Notes under the pieces: model-generated
Database searches by the model: none
What the model was told of the DNA's origin: nothing
The model's input: the letters and a program-made list of their open reading frames with translations, nothing else
Position numbers and translations under genes: made by a program
Part shown: in pieces, positions 1 through 10,121 of the stretch
Numbering within the stretch: position 1 is the first letter of the stretch
Layout of the letters: each line of letters begins with the position of its first letter
From: an uncultured Eggerthellaceae bacterium
GTDB lineage: Bacteria > Actinomycetota > Coriobacteriia > Coriobacteriales > Eggerthellaceae
DNA: 64,000 nt
NCBI GenBank assembly: GCA_905234785.1
Contig: CAJOIP010000015.1
Location: 1-64,000 of the forward strand
Direction: 5' to 3'

Positions 1-348
1 TGGTCGACCGTCGTGCTGACGCTGATCATCCCGTTCGCGCTCGGCTTCATCTGCACGCTGCTCTTCGTCAAGGAGACCGGCGGCAAGACCATGGACCAGT
101 TGGCCGAGGAGGCCTCTGGCGACACGGGCGACACCGGCACCACGCTGTTCGCCATCATGATGGTCATCGTGCTGCTGCTCGCGGTGCTCTGCATCGTGCT
201 GCCGCTGTGCTCGCCCGACATGTTCGGTGGCAAGCCGTTCTCGCAGACCCCGATGGCCCTGCCGCTCATGGCGGCCGGCATGCTGCTGCCGTTCCTGTTC
301 TTCTTCATCTTCGCCGGCCCGCTGGCCATCAAGAGCCGCAACGCCTAA
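1..348 (+). CDS. C-terminal part of a multi-pass membrane transporter (MFS-like), 5' end outside window
   Basis: The frame is open from the first base and ends with a TAA at 346-348. The visible ~115 residues contain three strongly hydrophobic segments (around residues 5-22, 45-66 and 80-102). Between the first two is a charged loop with the pattern VKETGGKTMDQL, which resembles the loop near the last helices of sugar- or metabolite-type major facilitator transporters. Two more helices after this loop are unusual for that family, so the assignment is tentative. It acts in the cytoplasmic membrane. A strong hairpin with a T-tract follows 40 bp downstream, so this is the last gene of its transcript. 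Substrate cannot be told. Confidence 0.6.
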   Translation, partial: WSTVVLTLIIPFALGFICTLLFVKETGGKTMDQLAEEASGDTGDTGTTLFAIMMVIVLLLAVLCIVLPLCSPDMFGGKPFSQTPMALPLMAAGMLLPFLFFFIFAGPLAIKSRNA

Positions 349-387
349 TCAGCCGCGCTTCCGAAGAAGATCGGACCAAGCACAACA

Positions 388-419
388 GAGCCCCCGAGCA
401 ATCGGGGGCTCATTTTTTG
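388..419 (+). terminator. Rho-independent terminator of the transporter gene
   Basis: A perfect 10-bp stem (gagcccccga / tcgggggctc) with a GCAA loop is followed by ATTTTTTG. Confidence 0.85.
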
Positions 420-429
420 TATTGGAGAA

Positions 430-530
430 TGATGCGCGGGAGGGGAGCTAGTGCATCATTTTATGGGGAGGGCAAGGGGATTCGGGAACCTCTTAGCAAA
501 ATGATGCACCAGCTCCCCTCCTGCGCATCA
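430..530. repeat. Long inverted repeat, family B copy 1
   Basis: Two 33-bp arms (430-462 and 498-530) are inverted copies with two mismatches. They read tgatgcgc...ctagtgcatcatttt and its complement, around a 35-bp centre. A second copy with the same arms and a related centre (ggaa-ctctt) lies at 39882-39985. No ORF of substance is inside. The rest of the 534-903 gap holds only a smaller hairpin (567-581 with 602-614, cgccccctggcg type) and no convincing gene. Confidence 0.8.
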
Positions 531-871
531 AGGCTCACGTTGTTTGGGAGAGGGAAAGTGGAATCAAGCCGCCCCCTGGCGAAGGGATTGATGGAAAGAA
601 ACGCCAGGGGGGCTCGGCTCCCGTTTCCACGCGGCTTACCCCTAAGATGGCCGCATGCGGTGAATCGTTCGTCGTCTGACGCGCCAAGAAACGGGCCGTG
701 ATGGCGCTGGAACGTCGGCTAGGGGTTTGGAGTGGCCGCGCAGCATGCGTCGCGCGCCGCACCGTTCGGCCGTCCAAGAACCGCGTCCCAGAACATGCGC
801 TAAGCGTAGAAGCGCCGCATGAACTGGGCATGAACCAACACGGCGCATTACGTTCACGCAAGCACTACAGC

Positions 872-902
872 TCATCCAAACGGCCTAAGGCTGTTTGGAT
901 GA
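872..902. terminator. Palindromic hairpin (family E), likely terminator of the downstream minus-strand gene
   Basis: The site is a near-perfect palindrome, tcatccaaacggcc / ggctgtttggatga. It starts 2 bp beyond the stop codon of the minus-strand gene at 904-1824. The same palindrome occurs at 52986-53016 between convergent genes, which supports a terminator-type role. Confidence 0.6.
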
Positions 903-903
903 C

Positions 904-1824
904 TTAGCAGGCAGGCTGGCCGTAGAAGTTGATGCTGCTTTCGAATGTGAAGCTTGACTGCGCGAAACGGGGGACGAGGGCGAGCGTTTGGGAAAGCGCC
1001 TCGCTGTACAGCTCGTCGAAGCTAGAGCTGACGACTTCCCCCGACTTGAAGGGATGGGGCCAGGGAGCGTGGTCGTTGTTCGCGAAGGGCGTGTCGCGCG
1101 GCGCGCCCGTGTGCGTGAGCGCCTGGACGTGCAGGTAGGCACTTCCCGATAGCACGCGCGCGTAATCGAGGCGCTGCCGCAATCCGCCGCGCTTGGAATC
1201 GAGCGCGGCCTGCGCGGTGCGGTACATCTGCACGCTTCCCGCGAAGGCGCTGGCGGGAAGCTCCATGTCATACGCATCCCGCGCAACGGGCGCCATGGTT
1301 TCGGAAATCGCACGCAAAGCGTCGGCATTGCAGCGCAGCGTTTCCCGATGGGGCACGAACGTTCCAACCGTTTCGCCCCGCTTCCGCAAAAGCAGGTACT
1401 CGTCGAGGTCGGTCTCGATGAGCGCATGCACCTCGCGCCCGCTGCGCTCGGGCGGCAGCCCCTCGATTCCCTCGGCGCAAACGGCGTATTGCTGGGCGTA
1501 CACGAGCGGGTGCGCGATGGAGTCGAGCAGGTAGTGGCACAGGAATCCGCAGGCGAACGCCTTCAGAGGTGCGCTCCCATCGGGCCGCTCGACGAAATGC
1601 CGGTGGAAGGCGGCCAACAATTCGCCGGGCCGCTGCGCATGCATGACCGATCCCACGTTGCGAAACTCCACCGAAGACGGAAGCGCTTTCAGGCAAAACA
1701 GTGGGTCGGGACCTTGGTTTCCCAAGAGGAAGGCATCGCGCGCTCCGGCGCTTTCGCCCACGACGGGCGCAAGCGCTTCGTACGCTTCTTCGCCGAACAG
1801 GTGGTGCGAGATGATCGCCGGCAT
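904..1824 (-). CDS. Zinc-dependent phospholipase C family protein
   Basis: This 306-residue protein starts MPAIISHHLFGEEAYE and has the layout of bacterial zinc-dependent phospholipase C-like proteins. It has an early His pair (SHH), then LLGNQGPDPLF near residues 33-43, then CHYLLDSIAHPLVY near residues 94-108, a His-Asp-His set typical of metal ligands. No signal peptide or membrane segment is seen, so the protein may be cytoplasmic. The family is widespread in anaerobic Gram-positive bacteria and mostly uncharacterised, so phospholipase activity is family-based and unproven. It is monocistronic: a palindromic hairpin follows the stop codon, and gdhA is divergent about 157 bp upstream. Confidence 0.75.
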   Translation of the reverse strand: MPAIISHHLFGEEAYEALAPVVGESAGARDAFLLGNQGPDPLFCLKALPSSVEFRNVGSVMHAQRPGELLAAFHRHFVERPDGSAPLKAFACGFLCHYLLDSIAHPLVYAQQYAVCAEGIEGLPPERSGREVHALIETDLDEYLLLRKRGETVGTFVPHRETLRCNADALRAISETMAPVARDAYDMELPASAFAGSVQMYRTAQAALDSKRGGLRQRLDYARVLSGSAYLHVQALTHTGAPRDTPFANNDHAPWPHPFKSGEVVSSSFDELYSEALSQTLALVPRFAQSSFTFESSINFYGQPAC

Positions 1825-1972
1825 AGACGCTCCGTATCATCGGGGTTATATATGCGCCCATTCCCCAAGTTTAACATCGCTGAAACCTTTTCAGCGGGGC
1901 CGCTTCCTACTATGGTTGGCACGTGCCGAAAGCATGCGGTGCGCAATTGGTCAGGTTCAGGGAACAAACTAA

Positions 1973-3337
<1,365 letters not shown>

Positions 3338-3362
3338 GTTCGGCGCGACAAGCCAAGCATTG

Positions 3363-3402
3363 TGAAAGCGGCGTTCGGGAAACCGGGCGCCGCTTTCTTG
3401 GC
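3363..3402 (+). terminator. Probable terminator of gdhA
   Basis: The stem gaaagcggcg / cgccgctttc is separated by a short loop that can pair further (ttcgg/ccggg). The T-run after it is weak (ttctt). Confidence 0.55.
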
Positions 3403-3446
3403 GAAACGGCACCTGGTACCTGATTTACGGGTGACTTGAGCGGAAT

Positions 3447-3671
3447 TTGAGCGGAGTTTTCCAAGCTGCGTTGCATTGGGCTGGGTCCTGGAACGCTGTG
3501 CGGGTCATGGGAGGCCTAGCGTACATGGCCACGCAGGGCTGGGGTATGGACCAGGGCTACGCCGTTGCGGCCGATTGGTGCCGTAAGGCGCTCGAAGCCG
3601 CCAGCCCGGGCAACTCGGGGGCCGTTGATTGCGCCAACGAATTGCTTGGCCAGATAGCGAACAACTCGTAA
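3447..3671 (+). pseudogene. Small ORF resembling a single Sel1-type repeat, possible gene remnant
   Basis: The 74-residue frame contains AYMATQGWGMDQGYAVAADW followed by CRKALEAA. This follows the Sel1/TPR-like pattern (A-Y-x...G-x-x-x-D-x-x-A-A-x-W-x-x-K-A). Real Sel1 proteins carry several such repeats, and here only one remains at the end. No good ribosome site precedes the first start codon. It may be the tail of a decayed gene or chance, and confidence is low. Confidence 0.3.
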
Positions 3672-3741
3672 GCGCAGGATCGAAACGTAGCCCAAAGGGG
3701 CGAAGTTCCCGTCGAGCTAGCCAATTGGGGCTTTCGCGCTT

Positions 3742-3812
3742 ACACACGGAGCCAATATCGCTGCATCATGTCGCCGATTTGCGGTTTCGTGCATCCATAT
3801 TGGGTCCGTGTG
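3742..3812. repeat. Imperfect inverted repeat in a gene-free stretch
   Basis: The segment 3742-3764 (cacacggagccaatatcgct...) and 3790-3812 are inverted copies with four mismatches. A third related segment, ggccatatcgctgcg, lies near 3886-3900. The gap 3672-3990 otherwise shows no gene. Confidence 0.5.
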
Positions 3813-3990
3813 TAGGTTTTTGGCCGCACACGTAGGAATACGATGCACATGTGCGCCATATCCATGCATCGCGATACACATAGAGGCCATATCGCTGCGC
3901 GAAACCGTCCGCCACTTGCGTTTTGACCCCAATGGCTCAGTAATTGCGTTGTAATATGAAATCATCATCCGCTCGAGAAAGGTGGCGACT

Positions 3991-4707
3991 ATGTTCTTCA
4001 GCAAGGAAGCCTGCGATGTATGCGGCAAGGAGATCCGTATGGGCAAGCGCAAGCTCGAAGACGGCATGATCTGCAAGGACTGCGCAAGCAAGCTGTCCCC
4101 GTTCTTCAGCGAGCGCCGGCAATCCACGCTGGCCGAGATCAACGACCAGCTGGCGTATCGCGAAGCCAACAAGGCCGCCGTCGCCGCCTTCAACAACACG
4201 CGCACGCTGGGCACGAACACGAAGGTGCTGCTCGACGAGGACGCGCGCAAGTTCATCGTGTCGGGTTCGAGCCGCTGGAAGGACGAGAACCCCGACGTCA
4301 TGGACTTCTCGCAGGTCACGGGCTGCGACATCGAGGTGAAGGAGAACAAGACCGAGATCAAGCGCGAAGATGCGGACGGCAACAAGGTCAGCTACAACCC
4401 GCCGCGCTACGACCTCGACTACGAGATCTGGGTCACCATCCACGTGAATTCGCCGTGGTTCAACGAGATCGAGTTCAAGACGCACAGCGGCGACATCGAC
4501 CAGAAGGGTTCGGCGGAATACAACTCGGCCGAGCAGATTGCGCAGGACATCCGCACGGCGCTGACCGACGTGCGCCAGAGCGTGCGCGACGAAGCCGCCG
4601 CCGCTGCCGCCCCGAAGATGGCCGTGACCTGCCCACACTGCAACGCGTCGACCATTCCCGATGCCAACGGCCGTTGCGAGTATTGTGGCGGTTCGGTCAT
4701 CGGCTAG
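3991..4707 (+). CDS. DUF4428 zinc-ribbon protein
   Basis: The N-terminus of this 238-residue protein has a four-cysteine zinc ribbon, CDVCGKEI...ICKDCASKL (residues ~7-38), as in DUF4428. A central beta-rich region resembling PH-like domains follows (roughly residues 75-170). A second four-cysteine ribbon ends the protein, CPHCNAST...CEYCGGSV. The start is ATG 3991 with AAAGGTGG just upstream. The protein has no membrane segment or signal and is probably cytoplasmic. Function is not known; the family often occurs in Firmicutes and Actinobacteria near lipoproteins or membrane proteins. A lipoprotein gene follows after 68 bp on the same strand. Confidence 0.75.
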   Translation: MFFSKEACDVCGKEIRMGKRKLEDGMICKDCASKLSPFFSERRQSTLAEINDQLAYREANKAAVAAFNNTRTLGTNTKVLLDEDARKFIVSGSSRWKDENPDVMDFSQVTGCDIEVKENKTEIKREDADGNKVSYNPPRYDLDYEIWVTIHVNSPWFNEIEFKTHSGDIDQKGSAEYNSAEQIAQDIRTALTDVRQSVRDEAAAAAAPKMAVTCPHCNASTIPDANGRCEYCGGSVIG

Positions 4708-4775
4708 CTTTAGCCGACTAAAGCGCAATGCGCTACAATGTGCTCAGTCGATGCAATCGATTGGAAGGACGCGTT

Positions 4776-5156
4776 ATGAGCAAGAAAACCGGAATCATCG
4801 CCGCTTTGTGCTGCGTGTTCGTGCTGTGCTTCGCGCTCGTCGGTTGCGGCGGCGTGGACAAGAGCAAGTACACGGGCGACTGGAAGCTCGCGTACGGCAG
4901 CGACGAGAACCTCGATGCCGACTCGATTAACCTCATGGAATCGCTCGGGCTGTCGGTCACGCTGACGTTGAACGAAGACGGCTCCGGCTCCATGAACCTG
5001 TTCGGCGAGAACATGGACGTCACCTGGGAGGCTTCGAGCAATTCCGAGGGCAAGATCACCCTCGACGGCAGCGATGCGACGCTGAAACTGGAAAACGAGG
5101 AGCTGACCATCGTCGACAGTACTGACGCGTCGATGACGTTCAAACGACCATCATAG
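4776..5156 (+). CDS. Small secreted lipoprotein
   Basis: The start ATG 4776 has a GGAAGGA site 6 bp upstream; an in-frame ATG at 4728 lacks one. The 126-residue product begins MSKKTGIIAALCCVFVLCFALVGCGG, a signal peptide of the lipoprotein type with lipobox LVGC, so it should be anchored outside the membrane by Cys24 or so. The mature part (GDWKLAYG...TLTLNEDGSGSM...WEASSNSEGKITL...) has the alternating pattern of a small lipocalin-like beta barrel. No specific ligand can be inferred. A terminator follows. Confidence 0.7.
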   Translation: MSKKTGIIAALCCVFVLCFALVGCGGVDKSKYTGDWKLAYGSDENLDADSINLMESLGLSVTLTLNEDGSGSMNLFGENMDVTWEASSNSEGKITLDGSDATLKLENEELTIVDSTDASMTFKRPS

Positions 5157-5175
5157 GCGCAAGAGCACGCTGAAC

Positions 5176-5206
5176 CGAAAAGCCGCGATTCGTCGCGGCT
5201 TTTTTG
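5176..5206 (+). terminator. Rho-independent terminator after the lipoprotein gene
   Basis: The stem aaaagccgcga / tcgcggctttt is followed by TTTG in a T-rich tract. Confidence 0.85.
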
Positions 5207-5286
5207 TTGTCGCTCCTTTCGCGGGGCTTATCGTGGCACCTGTCGGCGCCGCTTGATAAGATGGTCAGGCAACGGGAAGGCTCCGC

Positions 5287-8200
5287 ATGAAAAGCGCGTT
5301 CAGCAAAGAAGTCGTGAGGTCGATTACGCAATCGGCTGGGCGCTTTGCTGCCATCGCCATCATCTCGCTGCTCGGCGCCGGCTTCTACGCGGGCCTGCGC
5401 ATGGCGGCGCCCGACATGCGCATCGCAGGCGACGCGTTCTTCGACGGTGCGAACCTGTACGACGTTTCCGTGATGACCACGCTCGGCGTCGACGACGAAA
5501 CCGTGCAGGCGATTTCCAACGTGGAAGGCGTGGGCGCGGTCATGCCCGCTCATCGAGTGGACGTCATGGTGGTGGCGGGGGAGAGCAGCTATGCGGCGAG
5601 CATCGAGTCGCTGCCCATCGAGGCGGCGCGTGCAAGCGACAGCTCCGATGGCGCGACCGTTCAATCGGATGATGAAGCGTATCTGAACAGGCCGATTCTT
5701 TTGGAAGGCGCCTGGCCGTCACGCGCGGACGAATGCGTGGTCGGCGTTACTGCAGCCGATGAGCTCGGCATTTCCATAGGCGACACTTTGCGCGTCGAGA
5801 AATCGACGGCCGATTTGAAAGACACGTTCGCGCATACGACCTTCACCGTGACGGGCTTGGTGAACTCGCCGGCGTATGCGTCGAGCGGGCAGCTGGGCGT
5901 CACGTCGCTCGGCACGGGGACGGTCGAGCTGTACCTGTACGTTCCCGAAAGCGCGTTCGCCGACGATGCGCCGTACACGGTGGCGTACCTGACCGCGTCC
6001 GAGGCGGCTGGGAAGACGTGGGACAACGCGCCATACGACGATGCGGTTGCCGTCGTGAAGGAGCGCGTCGACGACATCGCCGATACGCTTGGGTTGGCGC
6101 GCTGGCATGCCGTGCGCGACGATGCACGGGCGGAACTGGACGATGCACGCCACGATTACGAAACCGAGCGCGCCGATGCCGAGGCGAAGCTAGCCGATGC
6201 GGCCGATCAGCTGGCTGACGCTCGCTCGCAACTCGACGCTGCGGCGGCGGACATAGAAAGCGGCAGGGCCGAGCTCGACGACGCGGCGCGGCAATTCGCC
6301 GAAAGCGACGCGCAGCTGCGCGATGGTGAGAAACAGCTCGCGGACGGCCAGGCGCAGCTCGATGCGAACAAGGCCGAATACGAGCAACAGGTCGCCGGGT
6401 TGGACGGCCTGAAAGCGCAGCGTGCGGAGCTGGTGACGGGCATCGAGCAGACGCAGGGCGGCATCGCGCTGCTCGAGCAGCAATTGGCGGTGGCGCCCGC
6501 CGAGCAGGTTGCCGCCATTCAGGCGCAAATTGACGCGGCACAGGCGACGCTTGCGGATCTTCAGGCAATGCTGGCGAAGCTCGACGCCGGCATAGCGGCC
6601 ATCGAAAACGGCGAGGCCGAGCTTGACGCGGCGCAGGCGAGGCTCGATGCGAAGCGTGCCGAGCTCGCTGCTGCGCGTGCGCAGTTGGAAGCGGCTCGTG
6701 CGGACTACGAGCGCGGCTTGGCCGAATACGAAAGCGGCGTTGCGGAATACCATAGCGGCGAGGCCGACTACGCAAGCGGCCTGGCCGAGTACGAGTCGAA
6801 CCGCGCCGAGGCGTACGAGAAGTTTGCCGATGCCGAAGCCGAGCTGGCCGACGCGCAGGCGGACATCGACGACATCGCCCAACCCGACGTGTACGTGATG
6901 AGCCGCGAGAAAAACTACGGCGCGGCTCAGCTGTCCTCCGATGCCGAGGGCATTTCGCAAATCGCCACGTTCCTGCCGTTCATGTTCTTCCTCGTGGCCG
7001 CCCTCGTGTCGCTGACCAGCATGACGCGCATGGTCGACGAGGAGCGCTTAACCATAGGCACGCACAAGGCGCTCGGCTATTCGCGCAGGCGCATCACCTC
7101 GAAATACCTCGTGTACGCCGTGCTGGCCAGCGGCATCGGCAGCGTTGTGGGCGTCGTGTTGTTCGGGAAGCTGCTGCCGTGGATCATCATGACGGCGTAC
7201 CAGGTCACCTACGCCGTGCCCACGGTGCCCACGCCGATCGACCCGGGGGTCGCCGCGAAGGCCATCGGGCTTTCCGTGGGCATCACGGCGCTTGCGACCG
7301 TTGGCGCAGCTGCTGCAAGCCTACGCGAGAAGCCGGCCGCCCTCATGCTTCCGCGCGTGCCGAAGGCGGGCAAGCGCATCTTCCTCGAGCGCATCCGCCC
7401 GCTGTGGCAGCGCCTGTCGTTCTCGCACAAGGTGACGGCGCGCAACCTGCTGCGCTACAAGCGCCGCTTCTTCATGGCGGTCGTCGGCATCGCCGGATGC
7501 ACGGCGCTGCTGATGGTCGGCTTCGGGCTGCGCGACGCCATCGGCAGCGTCGTGTGGAACCAGTTCGGCGAGCTCGTGAACTACGACGCGGCCGTGCGCG
7601 TCGACGACGATGCGACCGACGACGCGCTCGCTGATGTGGCGGGCGTCATGGGTTCGAAGGCAGTCGAGTCGAGCCTTCAGGTGTGCGATTTCAACATGAT
7701 CGCCGCCGGGCCCGACGGCGACATGCGCATCGAGGTCGTCGTGCCGCGCGACGCCGATGCTCTGGCCGATTTCGTGACGCTGCGCGAGCGCGTGGGCGAA
7801 GAGCCGCTCGCACCCGATGCCGACGAGGTCATCCTGACCGAGAAGGCGGCCAACGAGCTGGGTCTAAGCCTCGGCGATACGGTGGTGCTCTACGACGAGA
7901 ACGACGTCGGCGACGCGACGGGCGACGGGCGCACGTTCACCGTGGGCGGCATCGCCGAGAACTACCTGGGGCATTACGCGTACATGCTGCCAGGTGGGTA
8001 CCGTGCTGCGTTCGGCGAGGAGCCGACGTACGACCTGACGTACGTGAAGCTTGCGCCCGACGCCGACGAGGCGGCGTTCAGCGACGAGCTGCTTGCCATC
8101 GACGGCGTCAGCACCGTCAGCTTCGTCGCGGACAAGATCGCGTCCTATCAGGACATGCTCGACCTCATGGGCACGATCATCCTCGTCATTATCGTGCTGT

Positions 8201-8568
8201 CAGCGGCGCTCGCCTTTGTCGTGCTGTACAACCTGACGAACATCAACATCGACGAGCGCGTGCGGGAAATCGCCACGCTGAAGGTGCTCGGCTTCACGCG
8301 CGGCGAGGTGAACGCCTACATCTTCCGTGAAATCGTCATCATGGCGCTCATCGGCGCGCTTATCGGCTGCGTGATCGGGGTGCCGCTGACGCTGTACATC
8401 GCGCAGGCCGCCGAGACGCCCCAGATGATGTTCGGGCGCGACATCGCGCCGGCGAGCTACGTGCTGTCGTTCGTCATCACCATGGCGTTCGCCGCCATCG
8501 TCGCTTTCACCATGCGCGGCAAGCTCGCCAAGGTGAACATGGTCGAATCGCTGAAATCGGTGGAATAG
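5287..8568 (+). CDS. Large FtsX-family ABC transporter permease with extracytoplasmic coiled coil
   Basis: This 1093-residue membrane protein has two FtsX-type permease blocks. Residues 1-30 hold the first helix (FAAIAIISLLGAGFYAGLRM). A MacB-like periplasmic region follows to about residue 280. A very long Ala/Glu/Asp-rich coiled coil spans about 285-540. Helices at about 555-690 form the first FtsX block, and a second periplasmic domain and helices at about 965-1085 complete the second. Such permeases work with a separate LolD/MacB-type ATPase in envelope remodelling or export of lipids or peptides. None is encoded on either side here. Eight bp after the stop codon a ribosome site and ATG open a 16-codon stub, perhaps the remains of the missing partner. 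Confidence 0.85.
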   Translation: MKSAFSKEVVRSITQSAGRFAAIAIISLLGAGFYAGLRMAAPDMRIAGDAFFDGANLYDVSVMTTLGVDDETVQAISNVEGVGAVMPAHRVDVMVVAGESSYAASIESLPIEAARASDSSDGATVQSDDEAYLNRPILLEGAWPSRADECVVGVTAADELGISIGDTLRVEKSTADLKDTFAHTTFTVTGLVNSPAYASSGQLGVTSLGTGTVELYLYVPESAFADDAPYTVAYLTASEAAGKTWDNAPYDDAVAVVKERVDDIADTLGLARWHAVRDDARAELDDARHDYETERADAEAKLADAADQLADARSQLDAAAADIESGRAELDDAARQFAESDAQLRDGEKQLADGQAQLDANKAEYEQQVAGLDGLKAQRAELVTGIEQTQGGIALLEQQLAVAPAEQVAAIQAQIDAAQATLADLQAMLAKLDAGIAAIENGEAELDAAQARLDAKRAELAAARAQLEAARADYERGLAEYESGVAEYHSGEADYASGLAEYESNRAEAYEKFADAEAELADAQADIDDIAQPDVYVMSREKNYGAAQLSSDAEGISQIATFLPFMFFLVAALVSLTSMTRMVDEERLTIGTHKALGYSRRRITSKYLVYAVLASGIGSVVGVVLFGKLLPWIIMTAYQVTYAVPTVPTPIDPGVAAKAIGLSVGITALATVGAAAASLREKPAALMLPRVPKAGKRIFLERIRPLWQRLSFSHKVTARNLLRYKRRFFMAVVGIAGCTALLMVGFGLRDAIGSVVWNQFGELVNYDAAVRVDDDATDDALADVAGVMGSKAVESSLQVCDFNMIAAGPDGDMRIEVVVPRDADALADFVTLRERVGEEPLAPDADEVILTEKAANELGLSLGDTVVLYDENDVGDATGDGRTFTVGGIAENYLGHYAYMLPGGYRAAFGEEPTYDLTYVKLAPDADEAAFSDELLAIDGVSTVSFVADKIASYQDMLDLMGTIILVIIVLSAALAFVVLYNLTNINIDERVREIATLKVLGFTRGEVNAYIFREIVIMALIGALIGCVIGVPLTLYIAQAAETPQMMFGRDIAPASYVLSFVITMAFAAIVAFTMRGKLAKVNMVESLKSVE

Positions 8569-8623
8569 GAAAGGACATGAGCTTTCGGCCGCGCTCCGCA
8601 GCAATTCGACAATTGTCTCGGGC

Positions 8624-8672
8624 GTAACCGCAATCTGGAGCATTCGCTGCACAAGAATCGAAGTCTTGCACC
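8624..8672. repeat. Degenerate palindromic repeat, family A
   Basis: Half-sites ccgcaatctggagca and its loose complement ending agtcttgcacc match the family seen at 13281-13722 and 60505-60748. The repeat sits between the stop codons of convergent genes. Confidence 0.5.
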
Positions 8673-8673
8673 T

Positions 8674-10023
8674 TTAGCTTATCGGCGTGATGTAAGCCTT
8701 GTCGTCGTGCAGGTCGAAGGCGGTGTTCAGGCCCTCCGATATTTCGACGAGGCGCGATAGCGTGGTTTGCGCCTGCTCGCCGGTCGCTACGCTGGGGATG
8801 CCGTACTCGTCGTCGAGGTACAGCGGCGTGGCCACCAGGTTCTCGATGCCGTCTTGCGTGATGTCGAAGTTCAGCACGTACGACTCGTGCGTGTTGCCGA
8901 AGTCGAACGACTGGCGGAACACGCAGTTGCCGTGCGCGTATGCGATGAGCGAGCCGTTGTAGAACTCGATGCCCTGCAACACGTGCGGGTGGTTGCCCAC
9001 GATGACGTCGGCGCCGGCGTCGACCAGCTGGTGCGCGGGCGCTTGCTGCAGCCCTTCGTCCATGTAATCCTGGTACTCGACGCCCCAATGCATGGCCACG
9101 ATGACGATGTCGTGGGTCTCCTTCGCCTCGCGCACGCGCTTGCACGCGTCGTCCATGTTCATGCGCGCCGACACCACGCCAGGCTGGTCGCCGAACGCGA
9201 GGAAGTTGTCGGGCACGATGTCGGTCCACGAGAAGAAGGCGATGGAAACGCCGTTCACCGTTGTTTCGACAGGCTTTTCGGCTTCGGCTTCGGTCATGCC
9301 GGCGCCCGCGTGCAGGATGCCCGCGGCGTCGAGCGCGGCGAGCGTGTCCTGAAGCGCTGGGCCGGTGTAGTCCATGATGTGGTTGTTCGCGAGCGACGCG
9401 ATGTCGATGCCGCTGTTCACGATGCCCTCGATGGCCGACGGACGGCCGATGATGTACACGTCCTTGTCGTAAATCGGCTCGCTGTCGTTGTCGGAAAGCG
9501 GGCTTTCCACGTTCGCGATGGTCACGTCGGCCTGCGAGAGCATGTCGTCGATATTGGCCATGGCGCTGGCGCCGCCGTTCGCGTCGATGTAGTCGGCCAC
9601 CTCGCGCCAGAAGATGAGGTCGCCCGTCGTGGTGAAATTGACCGAATACGGGCCAGGGTTCTTGTTCGACTGCACGGCGGCCGCGTCGGCAGACGCTTCC
9701 TGCGCGTCGTTGGCCGCAGGCTCGTCGTGGCGCCCGCCCAGGAAGAACGCTATCGCCACGATAAGGATGGCGACTACGATCGCGCCGCCGATAAGGTAAA
9801 GCCACGTGCGGTTGATCGTGGCGGAAGGAACCCTGCTGGGAGATGGCGCCCTGTTAGCGGAAGACGCCCTGCTCGAAGCAGGCGTTCTGCCGGAAGCCGC
9901 AGACGTCCTGGTTGTTGAAGCCGCCCTGGTTGTGCGCGGGGCAGCCGCCCGTGCGCGCGAGCCGTCCTTCACGCTCGGACGCTTGCGTGGCGTTGGCCTG
10001 TATTCTGAACCGCGATCGCTCAT
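8674..10023 (-). CDS. CapA/PgsA-type membrane-anchored metallophosphatase-like protein
   Basis: This 449-residue protein has three parts. Residues 1-72 are a disordered tail rich in Arg, Ser, Ala and Thr. One helix follows (about 73-95, LYLIGGAIVVAILIVAIAFFL). An extracytoplasmic CapA domain follows, related to poly-gamma-glutamate capsule proteins and calcineurin-like phosphatases. Visible CapA signatures are TTGDLIF, NVESPLS, LANNHIMDYT, AMHWGVEY and VGNHPHVLQG, whose Asp, Asn and His residues would form the metal site. No capsule genes are nearby, so a role in polymer synthesis is not supported by context. The basic tail recurs in two other envelope hydrolases of the window. Confidence 0.85.
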   Translation of the reverse strand: MSDRGSEYRPTPRKRPSVKDGSRARAAAPRTTRAASTTRTSAASGRTPASSRASSANRAPSPSRVPSATINRTWLYLIGGAIVVAILIVAIAFFLGGRHDEPAANDAQEASADAAAVQSNKNPGPYSVNFTTTGDLIFWREVADYIDANGGASAMANIDDMLSQADVTIANVESPLSDNDSEPIYDKDVYIIGRPSAIEGIVNSGIDIASLANNHIMDYTGPALQDTLAALDAAGILHAGAGMTEAEAEKPVETTVNGVSIAFFSWTDIVPDNFLAFGDQPGVVSARMNMDDACKRVREAKETHDIVIVAMHWGVEYQDYMDEGLQQAPAHQLVDAGADVIVGNHPHVLQGIEFYNGSLIAYAHGNCVFRQSFDFGNTHESYVLNFDITQDGIENLVATPLYLDDEYGIPSVATGEQAQTTLSRLVEISEGLNTAFDLHDDKAYITPIS

Positions 10024-10052
10024 TGCCGACCCTTCTTCGCGAATTACGCACC

Positions 10053-10068
10053 CTCATTGTACAATGAG
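10053..10068. promoter_or_regulatory. Perfect 16-bp palindrome between divergent capA-like gene and ettA
   Basis: The sequence ctcattgtacaatgag reads the same on both strands and presents a TACAAT (-10 like) hexamer in each direction. It could be shared promoter core or an operator. No good -35 hexamer is visible. Confidence 0.35.
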
Positions 10069-10121
10069 TCAATCTGACCAGGCCAGTTCGACATGCTGGC
10101 CGCGACGAAACGAGGTATCCC

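Noticed and set aside
535-907. Overlapping small frames in the 534-903 gap as genes
   Set aside because: No ribosome sites, no recognisable domain, and Arg/Pro/Ala-rich composition typical of chance frames in GC-rich DNA.
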